Assembly: GCA_012932295.1 (NCBI GenBank) | Contig: JAAONU010000019.1 | Location: forward strand, 17,741,908-17,805,907 | Reading direction: 5' to 3' | Length of the DNA: 64,000 nucleotides | From: Cyclina sinensis | Taxonomy: Eukaryota > Mollusca > Bivalvia > Venerida > Veneridae | Shown here: piece after piece, positions 26,201 through 37,600 of the stretch | Position numbering within the stretch: position 1 is the first letter of the stretch | How the letters are laid out: the number at the start of each line of letters is the position of its first letter | Notes under the pieces: generated by a model | What the model was told of the DNA's origin: nothing | The model's database searches: none | Seen by the model: only the letters and a program-made list of their open reading frames with translations | Program-made: the position numbers and the translations under genes

Positions 26201-29200
26201 TTTATATGTGTACTAGTTTTTCTAAGAAGCTACTTCGGTGACTAAAGAAACTGCTTCTTTATTGATTGCATTGTAATAAAAAAAATACAAAACTGTCAAA
26301 AGATGATAATATGAGTAAGTCAACATTAGAGCCAGCATTTAGTCTTATAATATTTTATTTTATGCCTACCAATGAAATATAGAGAAATATCAGTGAGATA
26401 AAAGTGATAATCCACTGTTTTGAATCAGTGAAATTACCATTTTGATAATCCACTGTTTGTGCCGGAACTACCGCTTGATGAAACTTCAGGAATTTCCCCA
26501 CCACGTAAATACAAGAGAATCCGCTGTATTTCAGACTGTGACAGCGAGTGAAATTTATTTACCTTGTTAAATCCAATTATAATATTGAATTCCTGAGCCT
26601 AACTAGTTGTGAACAATGATGAAATTCGCCATAAATTATTTAAAATGTCTGATTTGTTTACATAACTCACATGGACAATATCCAATATGGCCGACTTTCA
26701 ATTCAATTTATTGAATATTACTCGGTATTAATCCGCTTTTATAATTAAAGTATGTATGGCTAAAATTCAATAAATATTGATAAACTGTGTAGAGAAAAAT
26801 ATATGTTATTTAATGAAAGTGTATTCAGTTTATTTCAGCAGAAGTAAAGTTATCATATGTATTGGAGATTGTCTGCACTTTTTTTGTGCGGAGTAACCAA
26901 AGTACGCATTAACTGATTTGGGGCTCACCATGGGGAATTTATTGAAGGCCTTGATTAAAAATGTCATAAAATACCCATTTTTGACGTGTTGGCATAAAAT
27001 AAAAAGAAAATTTGTTTGTTTTTTAGTGGAAGATGGGAATTTATTTCATCTCGTGAACACCATATGTTGATATTTTCACTCGTGGCTGCGCCACTCGTGA
27101 AAATATCACATATGGTGTTCACTCGATGAAATAAATTCTCATCCTCTACAAAAACAAACAAATATCCTCTATATAATCAAGTGATAAATGCAGAAAATAA
27201 CTTCGAATTCAGTGAGGCAGAAATGTAAAAAAAGAAGAAAATGCAACGTTTGAAGAAATGATAAAAAAGTGAAAACCCACAGTCAAAAAGTCCAGCTTCC
27301 CCACACAGTCAAAAGGTAGAGATGAAAAGAGAGCGTAAATTTATATTTTGATAAATTTAAAAAAATAAAACCATAAACAATTAACGAAATCGAGAACCCG
27401 CGGGGTTAAAGCACTAGCAAAACAAAGACACTAGACCGAATAGTGATTTCATAAAATGTTAGAAACAATACCTGAACACGTAATGGTGTCTTTGTAATCC
27501 TTGCATAGAGTTTCCTCTAAAAAAAGATGTGAAATTCGTGAAAATTCGAACATAATGTTTCATTTTTAATGTACCTCATGTGACAAGAAATTCATTCATA
27601 AAAATGATATAAGTTGTATTTCCTAAGATAAAGTTTGTAAATAAAAGTATTCGATTTGAATAAGCTTAACATATCACATGTTTAATTATTCTATGTAGGT
27701 TGAAACATATATCTCTGGTGTTGACATTTCTAGAAAAGCGCTGTGGTAAAAGGCCAGAGTATTTATTGATTCCTTAAACGAAATCCTCGTTTCTAATCCA
27801 TTAGCCTGACTCTGATCTTCGATCCCAAAATCTCTTTAATTTCTGGCCGAAAATTACATCATACATATTTCTAGCATAACTAGAACTGTGTCCATAGGAC
27901 ACGGATGCCCCCACTATGCATAAGTGCTCATAAACAAGTGCATGTATATTCTGTATGTAAGATTTAGGTGGGGAACATTTTTTTTCTGTAGTTGCAAATG
28001 AATTGAGGTGTTTTGTATATTATTAATGCTGTCCTTTTATTTCAAAATTAGATATTTTATACTGAAACAAGGGCTGTCGGATGGACAGCACGCTTGACTA
28101 TTCTTAGTGCTTGAAGGTATAATAAAAGCCTGAAATTAAAGATTTTTCAGTCTTAAAAGGGGAATAACTAATAAAAATGCTTATCAGAGTTATGGGCCTT
28201 GATGGAATGACTTAGTCTACGGCAAAGTTTGAACCAAATATCTGCAGTAGAAAGGGAAGAAATAGTGAAAATGAGAAGCTTGCCCTAAAACTTTAACCCG
28301 ATAGCCACGCCGCAAGTACAATAGACCTCCTTATTCTTTGAATAGTCGACATAAAAATGTTGTAAATATTTATGTACTATGAGGAATCACATTAGCGAAG
28401 ACGAAGAAAGAGACACACAAGTAATTACATGTTGCTGATATTAAAGTAAGCAGGTAAAATTTAAAAAATGTTACACATGAAAGTTAACTACAGATTAAAG
28501 TATAGAAACCCCATGTGTGTCAGGTCCCGTAAAAAAACATTACCCTTCCTTTACTATCATCTACACATTAAGTTTGTTCATTCCTGAAAGTTTAAGCAAA
28601 ATCTGCTATCCGGTTTATGAGGTGTTGCGTTCACAAATTTATTTCACTTTATGGTATATAGTGAAAAAATCAACAAAGGGCCATAATTCCGTTAAATTTG
28701 GTCGAAGCAAAAATTCCTTCCTTTACTATCATCTACACATTAAGGTTGTTCATCCCTGAAAGTTGAAGCAAATTCTGCTATCCGGTTTATGAGAAGTTGC
28801 GTTCACAAATTTATTTCACTTTATGGTATATAGTAAAAAAATCAACAAAGGGTCATAATTCCGTTAAATTTGGTCGCAGCAAATATTCCTTCCTTTACTA
28901 TCATCTACACATTAAGTTTGTTCATTCCTGAAAGTTTAAGCAAAATCTGCTATCCGGTTTATGAGGAGTTGCGTTCACAAATTTATTTCACTTTATGGTA
29001 TATAGTGAAAAAATCAACAAAGGGCCATAATTCCGTTAAATTTGGTCGAAGCAAAAATTCCTTCCTTTACTATCATCTACACATTAAGGTTGTTCATCCC
29101 TGAAAGTTTAAGCAAAATCTGCCATCCGGTTTAAGAGGAGTTGCGTTCACAAAGTTTCGGGACGTACGTACAGACGTACAATCAACAAAGGGCCATAATT

Positions 29201-30175
29201 CCTTTAAATTTGGTCGAAGCAAAAATTCCTTCCTTTACTATCATCTACACATTAAGGTTGTTCATCCCTAAAAGTTTAAGCAAAATCTGCCATCCGGTTT
29301 AAGAGGAGTTGCGTTCACAAAATTTCGGGACGTACGTACAGACGTACGGTCGTATTATCGTACGGTCGTACGGACTGACGGACAAGTGCAACGCTATATG
29401 CTTCCACTTTGTGGGGGCATAAAAATGGAAGTACTGTCCTTTACCATTGATGTAAGATTAAATTGAAAAGATTTTCCTACTAAACAACAATGGACTGTTC
29501 CGGTTAAATTACCGTCGACCTGAAAGTTTCCACTATGGCATTCCTGGAAGCATTTACAAAGTATGCATTCCTCTTGCTTGTATTTTGTCGGAACCAACTG
29601 GTGTAAGAGTAAATCAGGTATTATAAACCTTTTTGATAGTCCTGTAAAAACAAGCATAACTCGTAAATGTCTCTTTCCGTCAACGAAAGTGATTTAAATT
29701 TCTGGAATATGTTTTAAAATAAAAAAGGTAAGGTTTAAGTGTTTAGATGATTTTTTTCTCAAATAAAACCCAAACGTTAGTAGGATGATAAAAGAAGCAT
29801 AAGTATTATTCTATTATTTTATTTTTTTGAAACTCCTAACAATGAAATATAACGCACTAGAAAATTAGAACAGACTTATGCAGGATAAATTCCATATGTG
29901 TTTTAGATTTGATTCAATAAACCCATTTAGCTATAGCACTGCCATTTATATTATCACAAGCAACAGAAAAAGGCGAAGACACTCTGTTTTTCTAAATTAA
30001 TCATGGCCAAAACAAAAGCAACAACAAAAGAATAAATACTTAAAAAAAATAAAAACAAAAAGGATGGCTTAACTGAAAAGCTAAATACTTGTCTCTCACC
30101 ACTTTCTTGTGTGTGTTGGACTTTTGCTAAAACTACGATGCCCAAAAGAAGCATGGAAAACACTGCTTGGCCCAT
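20162..30175 (-). CDS. Secreted EGF-domain protein with an eight-cysteine C-terminal module (seven exons, 259 aa)
   Basis: Exons in order: 30100-30175, 27472-27516, 25465-25605, 24893-25027, 21531-21706, 21083-21205, 20162-20245; total 780 nt, all phases compatible. Residues 1-20 are a signal peptide (MGQAVFSMLLLGIVVLAKV). A short linker exon encodes LCKDYKDTITC. EGF 1 (about 55-85) has CQHGGTC, FTCDCPSGFYGHRC. EGF 2 (about 98-131) has YCASTPCLNGASC and FVCNCAHGWTGQRC. Residues 133-259 carry eight Cys (PACNDICS, GLCPG, QCCQ, LCQDS, TTCL, QQCNS) and match no domain I know. There is no TM helix or GPI signal, so it is probably extracellular. EGF domain exons are phase 1-1, as in shuffled metazoan genes. 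Exons 1, 3 and 4 are secure; 5-7 rest on open frames, splice sites and phase. Confidence 0.75.
20262..20765 (+). repeat. Tandem repeat, ~41-bp unit
   Basis: Repeated aaggtttacactcaaatttc then cggacgcattttttacaat, with a longer compound unit that includes actaaaagatgtatactat. It sits in the last intron of the EGF gene next to the acceptor of exon 7. Confidence 0.85.
21083..21205 (-). CDS. EGF gene exon 6: cysteine-rich module, part 2
   Basis: gtttaag|gtgtta to taag|gtaaga, phase 0-0. Reads VLQLCQDSKIPPYTPVSEF and AGIFTTCLADGFK. Confidence 0.6.
21531..21706 (-). CDS. EGF gene exon 5: cysteine-rich module, part 1
   Basis: tttcag|attcac to acag|gtaact, phase 1 in, phase 0 out. Reads SLPACNDICSLETVV, NTLAGLCPGTSSRASNEA, LPLQCCQIGRSATW. 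Phase fits exon 4. A second frame is also open here, so frame choice rests on phase. Confidence 0.65.
22150..22851 (+). mobile_element. Tandem-core element, ~145-150 bp units
   Basis: About four to five units, each with ctatagttattgatc, then tcaaggtcactgtgaccttg, then acctttgacctg. It ends in a hairpin (accccctatttcttcaatgg then gggg) before cataaaaa. This is the same plan as the other tandem-core elements here. It lies in an intron of the EGF gene. Confidence 0.75.
22852..23530 (+). mobile_element. Tandem-core element, 161-bp units
   Basis: Four units marked by ttgacctagatattcttatg at about 22881, 23042, 23203 and 23364, exactly 161 bp apart. It ends in an accgaccgacagacagacag stretch, like other members. 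It abuts the previous element head to tail. Confidence 0.8.
23757..23882 (-). repeat. tRNA-like sequence, probably a tRNA-derived SINE
   Basis: On the - strand, ggctgagtggtctagagc resembles a tRNA D-arm (box A) and gagttcgactcccac a T-arm (box B), about 40 bases apart. No full cloverleaf with paired acceptor ends is visible, so a SINE head or tRNA pseudogene is likelier than a working tRNA. Confidence 0.5.
24893..25027 (-). CDS. EGF gene exon 4: EGF domain 2
   Basis: tatatag|gaacac to atag|gtgagt, phase 1-1. A Gln/Thr-rich lead-in (TQTQQQQT) precedes a complete six-Cys EGF domain with GWTGQRC. Confidence 0.9.
25465..25605 (-). CDS. EGF gene exon 3: EGF domain 1
   Basis: cttttag|aaatag to tcgg|gtaagt, phase 1-1. 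EGF pattern CQHGGTCRNLGNGQFTCDC and GFYGHRC, with extra Cys in CTCC at the start. Confidence 0.9.
27015..27163. repeat. Foldback (palindromic) MITE
   Basis: Near-perfect palindrome: left arm contains gtgaacaccatatgttgata then ttttcactcgtgg, and the right arm mirrors it as ccactcgtgaaaatatcaca then tatggtgttcact. The loop is about 6 bp (ctgcg). It lies in intron 2 of the EGF gene. Confidence 0.85.
27472..27516 (-). CDS. EGF gene exon 2: short linker
   Basis: 45-bp exon, tttttttag|aggaaa to tcag|gtattg, phase 1-1. Encodes ETLCKDYKDTITCS with two Cys. Confidence 0.65.
27883..29421 (+). mobile_element. Tandem-core element, ~170-bp units, copy 1
   Basis: Begins actagaactgtgtccatagg then acacggatgcccccac. 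It contains about five units carrying caacaaagggccataattcc and cttcctttactatcatctac, then an acgtacg-rich palindromic stretch. It ends gtgcaacgctatatgcttcc then actttgtgggggcataaaaa. A second copy is at 41035-41816. It lies between exons 1 and 2 of the EGF gene. Confidence 0.8.
30100..30175 (-). CDS. EGF gene exon 1: start codon and signal peptide
   Basis: ATG at 30175 on the - strand. Encodes MGQAVFSMLLLGIVVLAKV then QHTQES; donor agtg|gtgaga, phase 1. Confidence 0.85.
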
Positions 30176-32160
30176 TTGTTGAACAGCTGCAATCCCAGAC
30201 GGCTCTACATTAGCAACTAAACTAATTCTTTATTGAAGCAAAGTTGTTTACTACAAATAAAGCCATTTGTATATTAGTATTTTGAATTGAAAACTGAATA
30301 AGAATGATACACGTACATAATATTTATATTTAATAAAATCAGTTTGAGGGTATCATCAAAGAAACCATTAAACAAAAAAAAAGAACTGTTCATAAAATAT
30401 TCCAAACTAAAAAAAAACATGAGCTAAAAGTTCTTACATGACAGTCCTCCAATTAACAGTAGACCTTATCAAAGATTAGAGTTCATATTTGTGCATTCCT
30501 AAATTTAAATTTAGAAAAAGGACTCCCGTCGAGGCCATTCCTTTGATCAGAGTGCAAGTTTCTTTTGCACAAACGTGACGTTTTATAAATGGTATAAAGG
30601 AAAACGGAAATGTCACTTTGTTATGATTAGGCTTCAACATATAGCATATCGCACTAACGTATCGTGTTGTGGTCACTTCGCATCGTATTTTCGCTTGTTC
30701 ACATCGTCTTCTCGTTGTTTCACCCTCGGGTTTGAGTGGACAAAATAACGAAACACAATACAAAGTCGCGAAACACCAAGCTATAGCGCGACATTAATAG
30801 CGCGTTATCTTATCATATTTTCGTGTCTTCGCGTCGCGTTTTCGCTCAGTCGCCGTTTTTCATTGTTTTTGTCTATTACTCAAATTTTGCAATGTTTTGA
30901 TGTAAAAACAGCTGTCTGTATAGTATAAATGGTTTTGTTGATGAGAGTTTGTAATTATTAATATGGTTTGTATGGCAAAATTATGTTTGCTGTCGTAAGA
31001 AGGGTTTGGAAAAAAAAAAGGATCGAGAGAATATGTTAGTTGTTATGTATAAGTGGACAGAAGGTTTGTCAGTACTTACTGTTAGGATTTTTATGTTGTA
31101 CCTTGGAGGCTGTAAGAACATACCTATTTATTTTATTGAACAATTGTAACATAGAAAATGAAATGACAAGTCAGCTATGTTTCTGAGGGATTTTTGAACG
31201 ACAGAGTTTGGATAACCTTGATGAGTATTTGAATGTAAAAAAATGGCATACAAGTCATGTATTTTTTTTGAAGGTGTTGTTGTTGTCTGAAAGGTCGTGC
31301 ATTACAGAGGCATGTACATTGTTTACAAATTGTTGTCCCGCCGTAATTGCTCACAGAAGACGTGGGGGAACTGGGTGGTTTTCCATTGTTACTAGAGATT
31401 GGATAAAATCCATAGAAATACCAGATCTTTAATTCATGTCTAATCTTTTGATAAGGAATATGTTTTGCAGTTATAAATCTTTCGAAAGCGGAGTTTGTAA
31501 CAAACCAATTGGCTTGATAGGAGTATCTTTCTCTGGAAATTGCTAAATCTCAAGAGAAGAGCAACAAAGATTTCCAAAAAATCAGTTTAAGTGATAACTT
31601 GAATTTCACTGAAGTAGCGTGGGAAATAACCACTCCATCCCTTGATTTCAATCCCCCTTCCTTCTACATACGAGACACGCGTCCATGACATAACTATTCA
31701 GAGTGCATATATACATGTTTGATAATACTAATGAAGAAAAGGTAAACATTGTTTCTTTGTGTTGATAAAGCCTCGGAAATACATTTGTGTATTATCAACC
31801 CTCAGTATAATTTCATGGAGAAAATTTTAACAACAACTTGCGAAGCATTCCTCTATGCCTATGTATATTTCTTGTAAGTTTTATAAAATTTCATTTAAAA
31901 ATTGCAAAAAAGTAACATACAGAAGACAACATATGAAAAATTTTAAATCTGTTCTTTAATTTAAGAACACTAATTAAATTGCCTCTGGCCAATTCATTCC
32001 AAAATTAATTATGCAACACAGCATACATTACAAGTGTGATGTAAAAATATATGCAAGCAAGAGTACGCTATGACTGCACATCAATTATATAAGATTCAAA
32101 CAATTTCATATTATGTGGCACACAGTTCCATTCTTATACAAACATGACAACAAGCTCCTG
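30176..32160. other. Intergenic, 5' flank of the EGF gene
   Basis: No supported gene. 30650-30870 is unusually rich in cg and ttttcgc motifs (for example tcgcgtcgcgttttcgc) and resembles the foldback element at 57.8-58.7 kb. Confidence 0.4.
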
Positions 32161-32400
32161 AATGGTTCATTGCTGGACTTCCCGAGCTAATATTGCTAGC
32201 TGTAGGTCAAAGGTGCTAGATCGGGTTCAAGTCCGTAGGGCGAGGTGGCCACTCCATATGCTCATTCCCCATTGAATCCAAGTACTCCGAGCAGGTGTTA
32301 TCGTCTATGAAAATGAAGCTGTCTCTGACTGTACCAGCTAAGGTCCGAACATGGACATCCACAGGCGCAGTTTTGTAAAATTCATCATGTTGTCAAGGTA
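32161..32400 (+). repeat. Possible SINE with tRNA-like box B
   Basis: Contains gatcgggttcaagtccgta, a good box B. The rest lacks a clear cloverleaf. Assignment is tentative. Confidence 0.3.
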
Positions 32401-32813
32401 ATTTTGCATGAAGTTAATATAAAGATGTATATGTGATATATGATGGAGTATACATGTATAATGGACTGTCACGTTAATATTTGCATAACACATTAATGAA
32501 TACCATCCCCATATCGTGACGTACCGAACTACGCCTTTGTTGTCAAAATCGATGCGAATAGAAAGACAAATCCTTTAAACTCACTTGACCCTTTTTTCCG
32601 TTTTTTCTTAAATCTGTTTTAACTGCAATTATTCATTCATTACTTTCATGACTTCTTACATCTATATAAGACAACAACTCCTGGGGAAAGCATGATGCTA
32701 AAATAAAGACCTGATCATTTGTGACTTTCCTCATTCCTTACTTTCGACAGGTCACATTTTACACTTTTTCAACACCTTCTCAGAAATTTAATACAAAGCC
32801 GATTCAAGCCACG

Positions 32814-33015
32814 TTAAATACCCATGGTGCATGGAAACAAAGCTTGTATAAATGGTCCTGCCCATATGACCAAGATACATTCCAACTGATCATAGTCTAC
32901 ATTATAATCCATTCAGTCAGTAAATTTTCAAGAAGCATCCTATAAACAATTAATTGATCTATTCATATTGATTGATGGACATATCCATTTCAGATATTTG
33001 GTATGGTAAGTGTTA
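32814..33015. mobile_element. TTAA-flanked MITE, second family, copy 2
   Basis: Bounded by ttaa at 32814 and 33012. Its right half matches the element at 5059-5269 (attttcaagaagcatcctat, gatatttggtatggtaag). More diverged at the left end. Confidence 0.65.
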
Positions 33016-33090
33016 AATTGTTACTGAACAACTTATCATAGATTACAGTTCATAGTTCTGAATTCCTCAATTCTAATTTAGTAGACTCTA

Positions 33091-33165
33091 ACATCTGGTG
33101 GGATTCGAACCAACGAACTCCGGATTGGGAGTCCGGCGCTTTAACCCCTTGACCATTGCTCCTCA
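33091..33165 (-). tRNA. tRNA-Gly(CCC)-like sequence, probably a pseudogene
   Basis: On the - strand the anticodon arm is perfect: stem ccgga/tccgg around the loop ctcccaa, anticodon CCC. Box B ggttcgaatcc is perfect and the T stem has one mismatch. The D arm is weak, and the 5' end (aggagca) does not pair with the 3' end (cagatgt), so the acceptor stem fails. A decayed tRNA or SINE head is likelier than a functional gene. Confidence 0.5.
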
Positions 33166-34108
33166 AAATATTTTATTTCATTCTTTGCACATACTTTAAT
33201 GCTATTATAAGAAATGAACAATGCATATATTTGTATACACGTATTTATTTAAAAGAAAATTATACAAAAGCACAATATTTGAATAACAAAAAGTGTAGAA
33301 TGCTCTGACATATTCATAGTTAATTTGTACACAAGGAGAAATTGATATAAGAATGACTGGGTTATGCTCTGAATATTAATATACATAGGAATATAGTGAG
33401 AACATAAAAACTTTAAAACTTTAAACTCCAAGCTCTTTATATTACCCTCAGTGAAAGTCAAACTTTTCTGTAAAATCCATGTCAGAATCACTGCCTTTTG
33501 GACTTGAAAATGTTTTGTTTGAATATTGTAAAACAAACCAGGGTGAATTTATCCGGTTTCTTATGTTAGGTAAATGTATTGTGAAGTCGAATATATCGTC
33601 TGAACTAAGATGCTATGAATAGATGCAGCATGATTCTGTATTTACTACGAGTTTATGACTATCTCACAGATTTAACAATAAAAGGAACTGGCTGGTGGAT
33701 TTGACACAATTTAGGTAAATATCTTACTACCCAGGAATAATTTGCTCAGTCTTATGTGAACATGTGTTTAAACATTAGAAGTTAGATTGATCAATACATC
33801 AGATAAAAGAAACATCTTGTTTCTATGACCAATCAAAAACTTGCGATGCCTCATAATGAATCTAAGCTTTCTTCGTCAGCTATTGCGCCTTTATCATAAT
33901 GTTTACACGTCGTCAATAACTGGGTTTGCTGTGGTTGTTAGCTAATACAGACTTGACCTGTCAACTGGGAACATTTTTGGAGTAGCAAGAAGCTCCGTTG
34001 TAAGTTCCGTCTAGTCTTTATCTGCTGTTCATGACTTTAGAAATTGATATAAAAGGTAATTGGGTTTGTTAAATAATTAATCTTGTTTGCCGTAATTGAT
34101 AGAACGTT
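33166..34108. other. Non-coding; 3' flank and probable 3' UTR of the receptor gene
   Basis: AT-rich, no exon recognised. On the - strand this follows the receptor stop codon. Confidence 0.4.
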
Positions 34109-34667
34109 TTAGTCAGTATGCGAGTTGTCCTTGAGACCAGGCAATATAGTCAGCAGGATTCTGTCCATGGAAGATTCACTAGTGACTTCGTTTGCACTAG
34201 GTCCTTTAAAGCCCTTCTCAAGTTGCTCCTTTGTGGCACCGTCTTCTTGAAGATTATATTTCATTTTTTGGTTTTGTAAATCCGGCAAGAGAAAACTTAA
34301 TTTTCTATCCAAAAAACTATCATTTATGATTGTGTCTGAACTTGATATATCTTTATCTCGCTCAGAGGAATCTATATTTTCTTTTGTAGCATTTTCATCA
34401 TCAGAACTTTCACGACTGAATAAGTTGCCTGTCATTGACCCACTTTCTGTATCTGTAACAGTTTGATTATCTAACTCTCCCTGACTCAGTGCTTCTCCTC
34501 TTGTCTCTGAACCAGATGAAGGTGTCAACAAACCACCCCCGTTGTCAACTTTTATATATGAAACTTTATCTACTTTCTTACTGTTGCCAGGAGTAGAAAT
34601 GGGTGTACTTTCATCGTCACTATAAAACCTTGGTACGCTCTGTGGATATCCACTATCACCAGAAAGA
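34109..34667 (-). CDS. Receptor exon 15: cytoplasmic tail and stop
   Basis: To stay in frame the acceptor must be ccactaag|tctttc. The stronger cttgcag 11 bp upstream would give a stop after three residues. The tail is Ser/Asp/Glu-rich with Tyr motifs YPQS, YSDD, YIKV and YNLQ, and a repeated DRxLxxxLPxL motif at 818-830 and 866-878. Confidence 0.85.
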
Positions 34668-37600
34668 CTTAGTGGAATCTGCAAGATAATTAAACCTTTA
34701 GTTTGTGTAATAACCTTTGGTTTGTTTAATAATGAAATGGTTTTATTATGACTCCTGCCAATCGGTTTATCGACAGCTGTCGTATAACACATAAAGAAAA
34801 CAACGCTTAAACTATTTTAGTACATATTGTATGGATTACTTTCTTATCCTGAGCTCGTTCAATTAGATGCCGTCAACAGATATATGACTTTATCTTATTT
34901 ACAAACCTATTTTCCTTTAAAAATATACGACCAACTGCTTTTTTTAAATGTATGCTATCTATTTTAATGAAAAGTGTCCATAACAGATCATGTTAATCGA
35001 TAACGAAACAAATTCATTTGTAAAACATTTAAATGCAAACAGATAAATACTCTCCAGTATAACAAACAGCACTTCCATTTTACACATGGGGTAAAATATA
35101 TCTAAACATAGTTTCTACTTGTTCAAGTGAAGAAAATATATTTAATAATAGTTGCTAGTTATTTTTACATCTAAACACATTAATCGTAACAACTCGGCCT
35201 TTTCCGACAACTTCGTAATACGCCAAATGGTAATTCGCCCCGGCTTTAATAAAAATATAAACAATCATGGCAGAATTCAGGCAGTGTTTGTCTTATGCGT
35301 TCGAAAAAAATGAAAATAAATTTTGATTTAAAGCATGAACAGGTATAGGCTTTAAGAAATGTTTTTAATTTAGAGGACACTATTTGTATTATAAAATAGT
35401 CCAATATGGCGCCTACCACACTATTTCCGAGGTGTCTTATTGAAGTCGCCCGAGGTGTTCCGATTGCTAAACACATATACATTTGTATGGAGGATATACG
35501 TGTGCATGACGTATGGACGCCACTTGTTTTAGTGAATAGTGTTTATTGTATTTATCAAATCTATTTTTTGCTACAGCTGTTAAAACCCTTTTTGTATTAA
35601 GCTTAATTTTAAAGAAAATCAAACTCATCTAACTTACAAAATCTTGTGACACGTCCGACCCGGTCGGAATTTTGATGCTAGCATTTTCCTTATATTGTTT
35701 TAACTTGTTTCTGGTGTTTCTGAAATATAAACATTTATACGAATCAGATTGTGTTTCGATTCTCCAAACAGATTTGTAAATATAGAGCTACATAAATTAT
35801 TTCAGAAGATGAAAATATCTAGACATTTTTAGGCGCTTTCTTTGATAACTATTTCACCAATGCACCTATGGCACAATATTCAACTCTGCCATTTGTCATT
35901 TATTATAATAAATTTAATGTAAATTCTCTTACAATGATACCACGCTTGCTGGAAGTTACAACTTGATTGCTGTTTAGACCCTGTCGTCTATATCATGATT
36001 TCATTTTGCTGAATGACAGTGCAATGTAGCGTAATGATATATTTCAACATGCTTGGACTGTACATCAGCACTGATATTTCAACATTCCTCTGTTTACACG
36101 TTGTGACCAGACAATATGAAAGATATAATCAACCACTAGGCAAGTTGAAAGTATTTTAAAGCATAATGTCAGTTGCAAAATTGCACGTCACAATATGATA
36201 CCAGGGGGCGCACGTTCGTAGTTTTCACGAAAAATAACGGAAATCTCCGTCCTATGACAGAACTTCGTTAGCTATTGCCTAAACCACTTCCCATCAGTTA
36301 GATCTCTATACATATTCGGGTATCCTCGATATCCTTCCGACAAATAATTATCAAATAACGGAAAAACACGACTACTTGAACTTAGTTTCCACTGTTGTCA
36401 AAATGTGACTTACAAGTTTGAATTGACATAATGCTTACGTCTATTTTGCCTAGGGCCTAATAACATTTTCTATACTGATTGATCACTTCGTGTATTTTGT
36501 TCTTGGATGCATTACAAAGATAGCCACGGCATAATGAAATACACCATTACGCTACATTGAACTGTCTGAGTGACATTGAACTGTCATTCGTCAAATGAAA
36601 ATATGATATAGGTCGAGCATGGCCTAAACAGCATACAAATTGTAACTTCCAGCAAGCATTGTATCATTGTCAACAAGCGTGATGGAACTGCCATAATGTA
36701 TAATATATAATGTCTGTACCCGTAAGGACTATAGGAGATTCAGCGAATAACTTGTAACAGTCAACAGTCATTGTGTACTTTTTACCTAAATAACATTCCA
36801 TAGATAATAACAATAGACTGAAATAAAGTAAAAAGAGAACTTATAGTAATAGATAATAGATAATGTCATTTCTGCACTGTTTTTTTCTATTATATATCTT
36901 TTTTCTTGACAAATAAGGTCATTTGATGAATTTGATAAATGTGTAATTAAAATGATGTATACTTTGATAATACCTGCAACATATCAGGACTGTTATTAAA
37001 ATGCCAATAAAGGACATAACCACAATAATTATAACTGCCACGGGAATACCTGCAATACATAACCAGAATGTCCTAATTAAATAAACAAAAATATATATAT
37101 AAGATTTAAAGGTAGCAATGGGCCATTTTTGAAGAAATGTTTAAATAGTTTAATGTGACTATTGAAATGCTTAGAAATCGTTACTATATCATCTTAAAAT
37201 ATAGGTTTTAATCAAAATGTTTTTCTCAGCTGGATGTATATACCACCCAGAAAAACATATTGTAACACTGCAGTACAATAGTAAGACTAGTTAACCCAGT
37301 CGATGCACAACTAGCTCTATAAGCTGGTGTGACATAAAATATACATATGTTTGTCTCCTTTCTTGTCAAGTTGAGAAGAGACACCACTACGTGTTCGCTT
37401 TAAACTCAGATGTTTATTTCGAATTAAAATATTTGATATTGTAAGTTCATATGTACTGTTGTCTATAGGTGTTGCGATCTTCGGTTTGGTTTTGGGACCA
37501 ATTTGCTGGTTGTCAGCAATGCCCCTGACGGTTACAGCATAAGTACTGTCCTTCTTTAAGTCCCTCAACACGATCCTCGACTTTCCAGTGGCGGGCACAG

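Noticed and set aside
28517..29103. Two near-identical + strand frames
   Set aside because: Tandem units of the element at 27883-29421, with no protein-family resemblance.
31208..31432. 74-codon + strand frame in the intergenic region
   Set aside because: No recognisable motif, and it is length-compatible with chance in AT-rich DNA.
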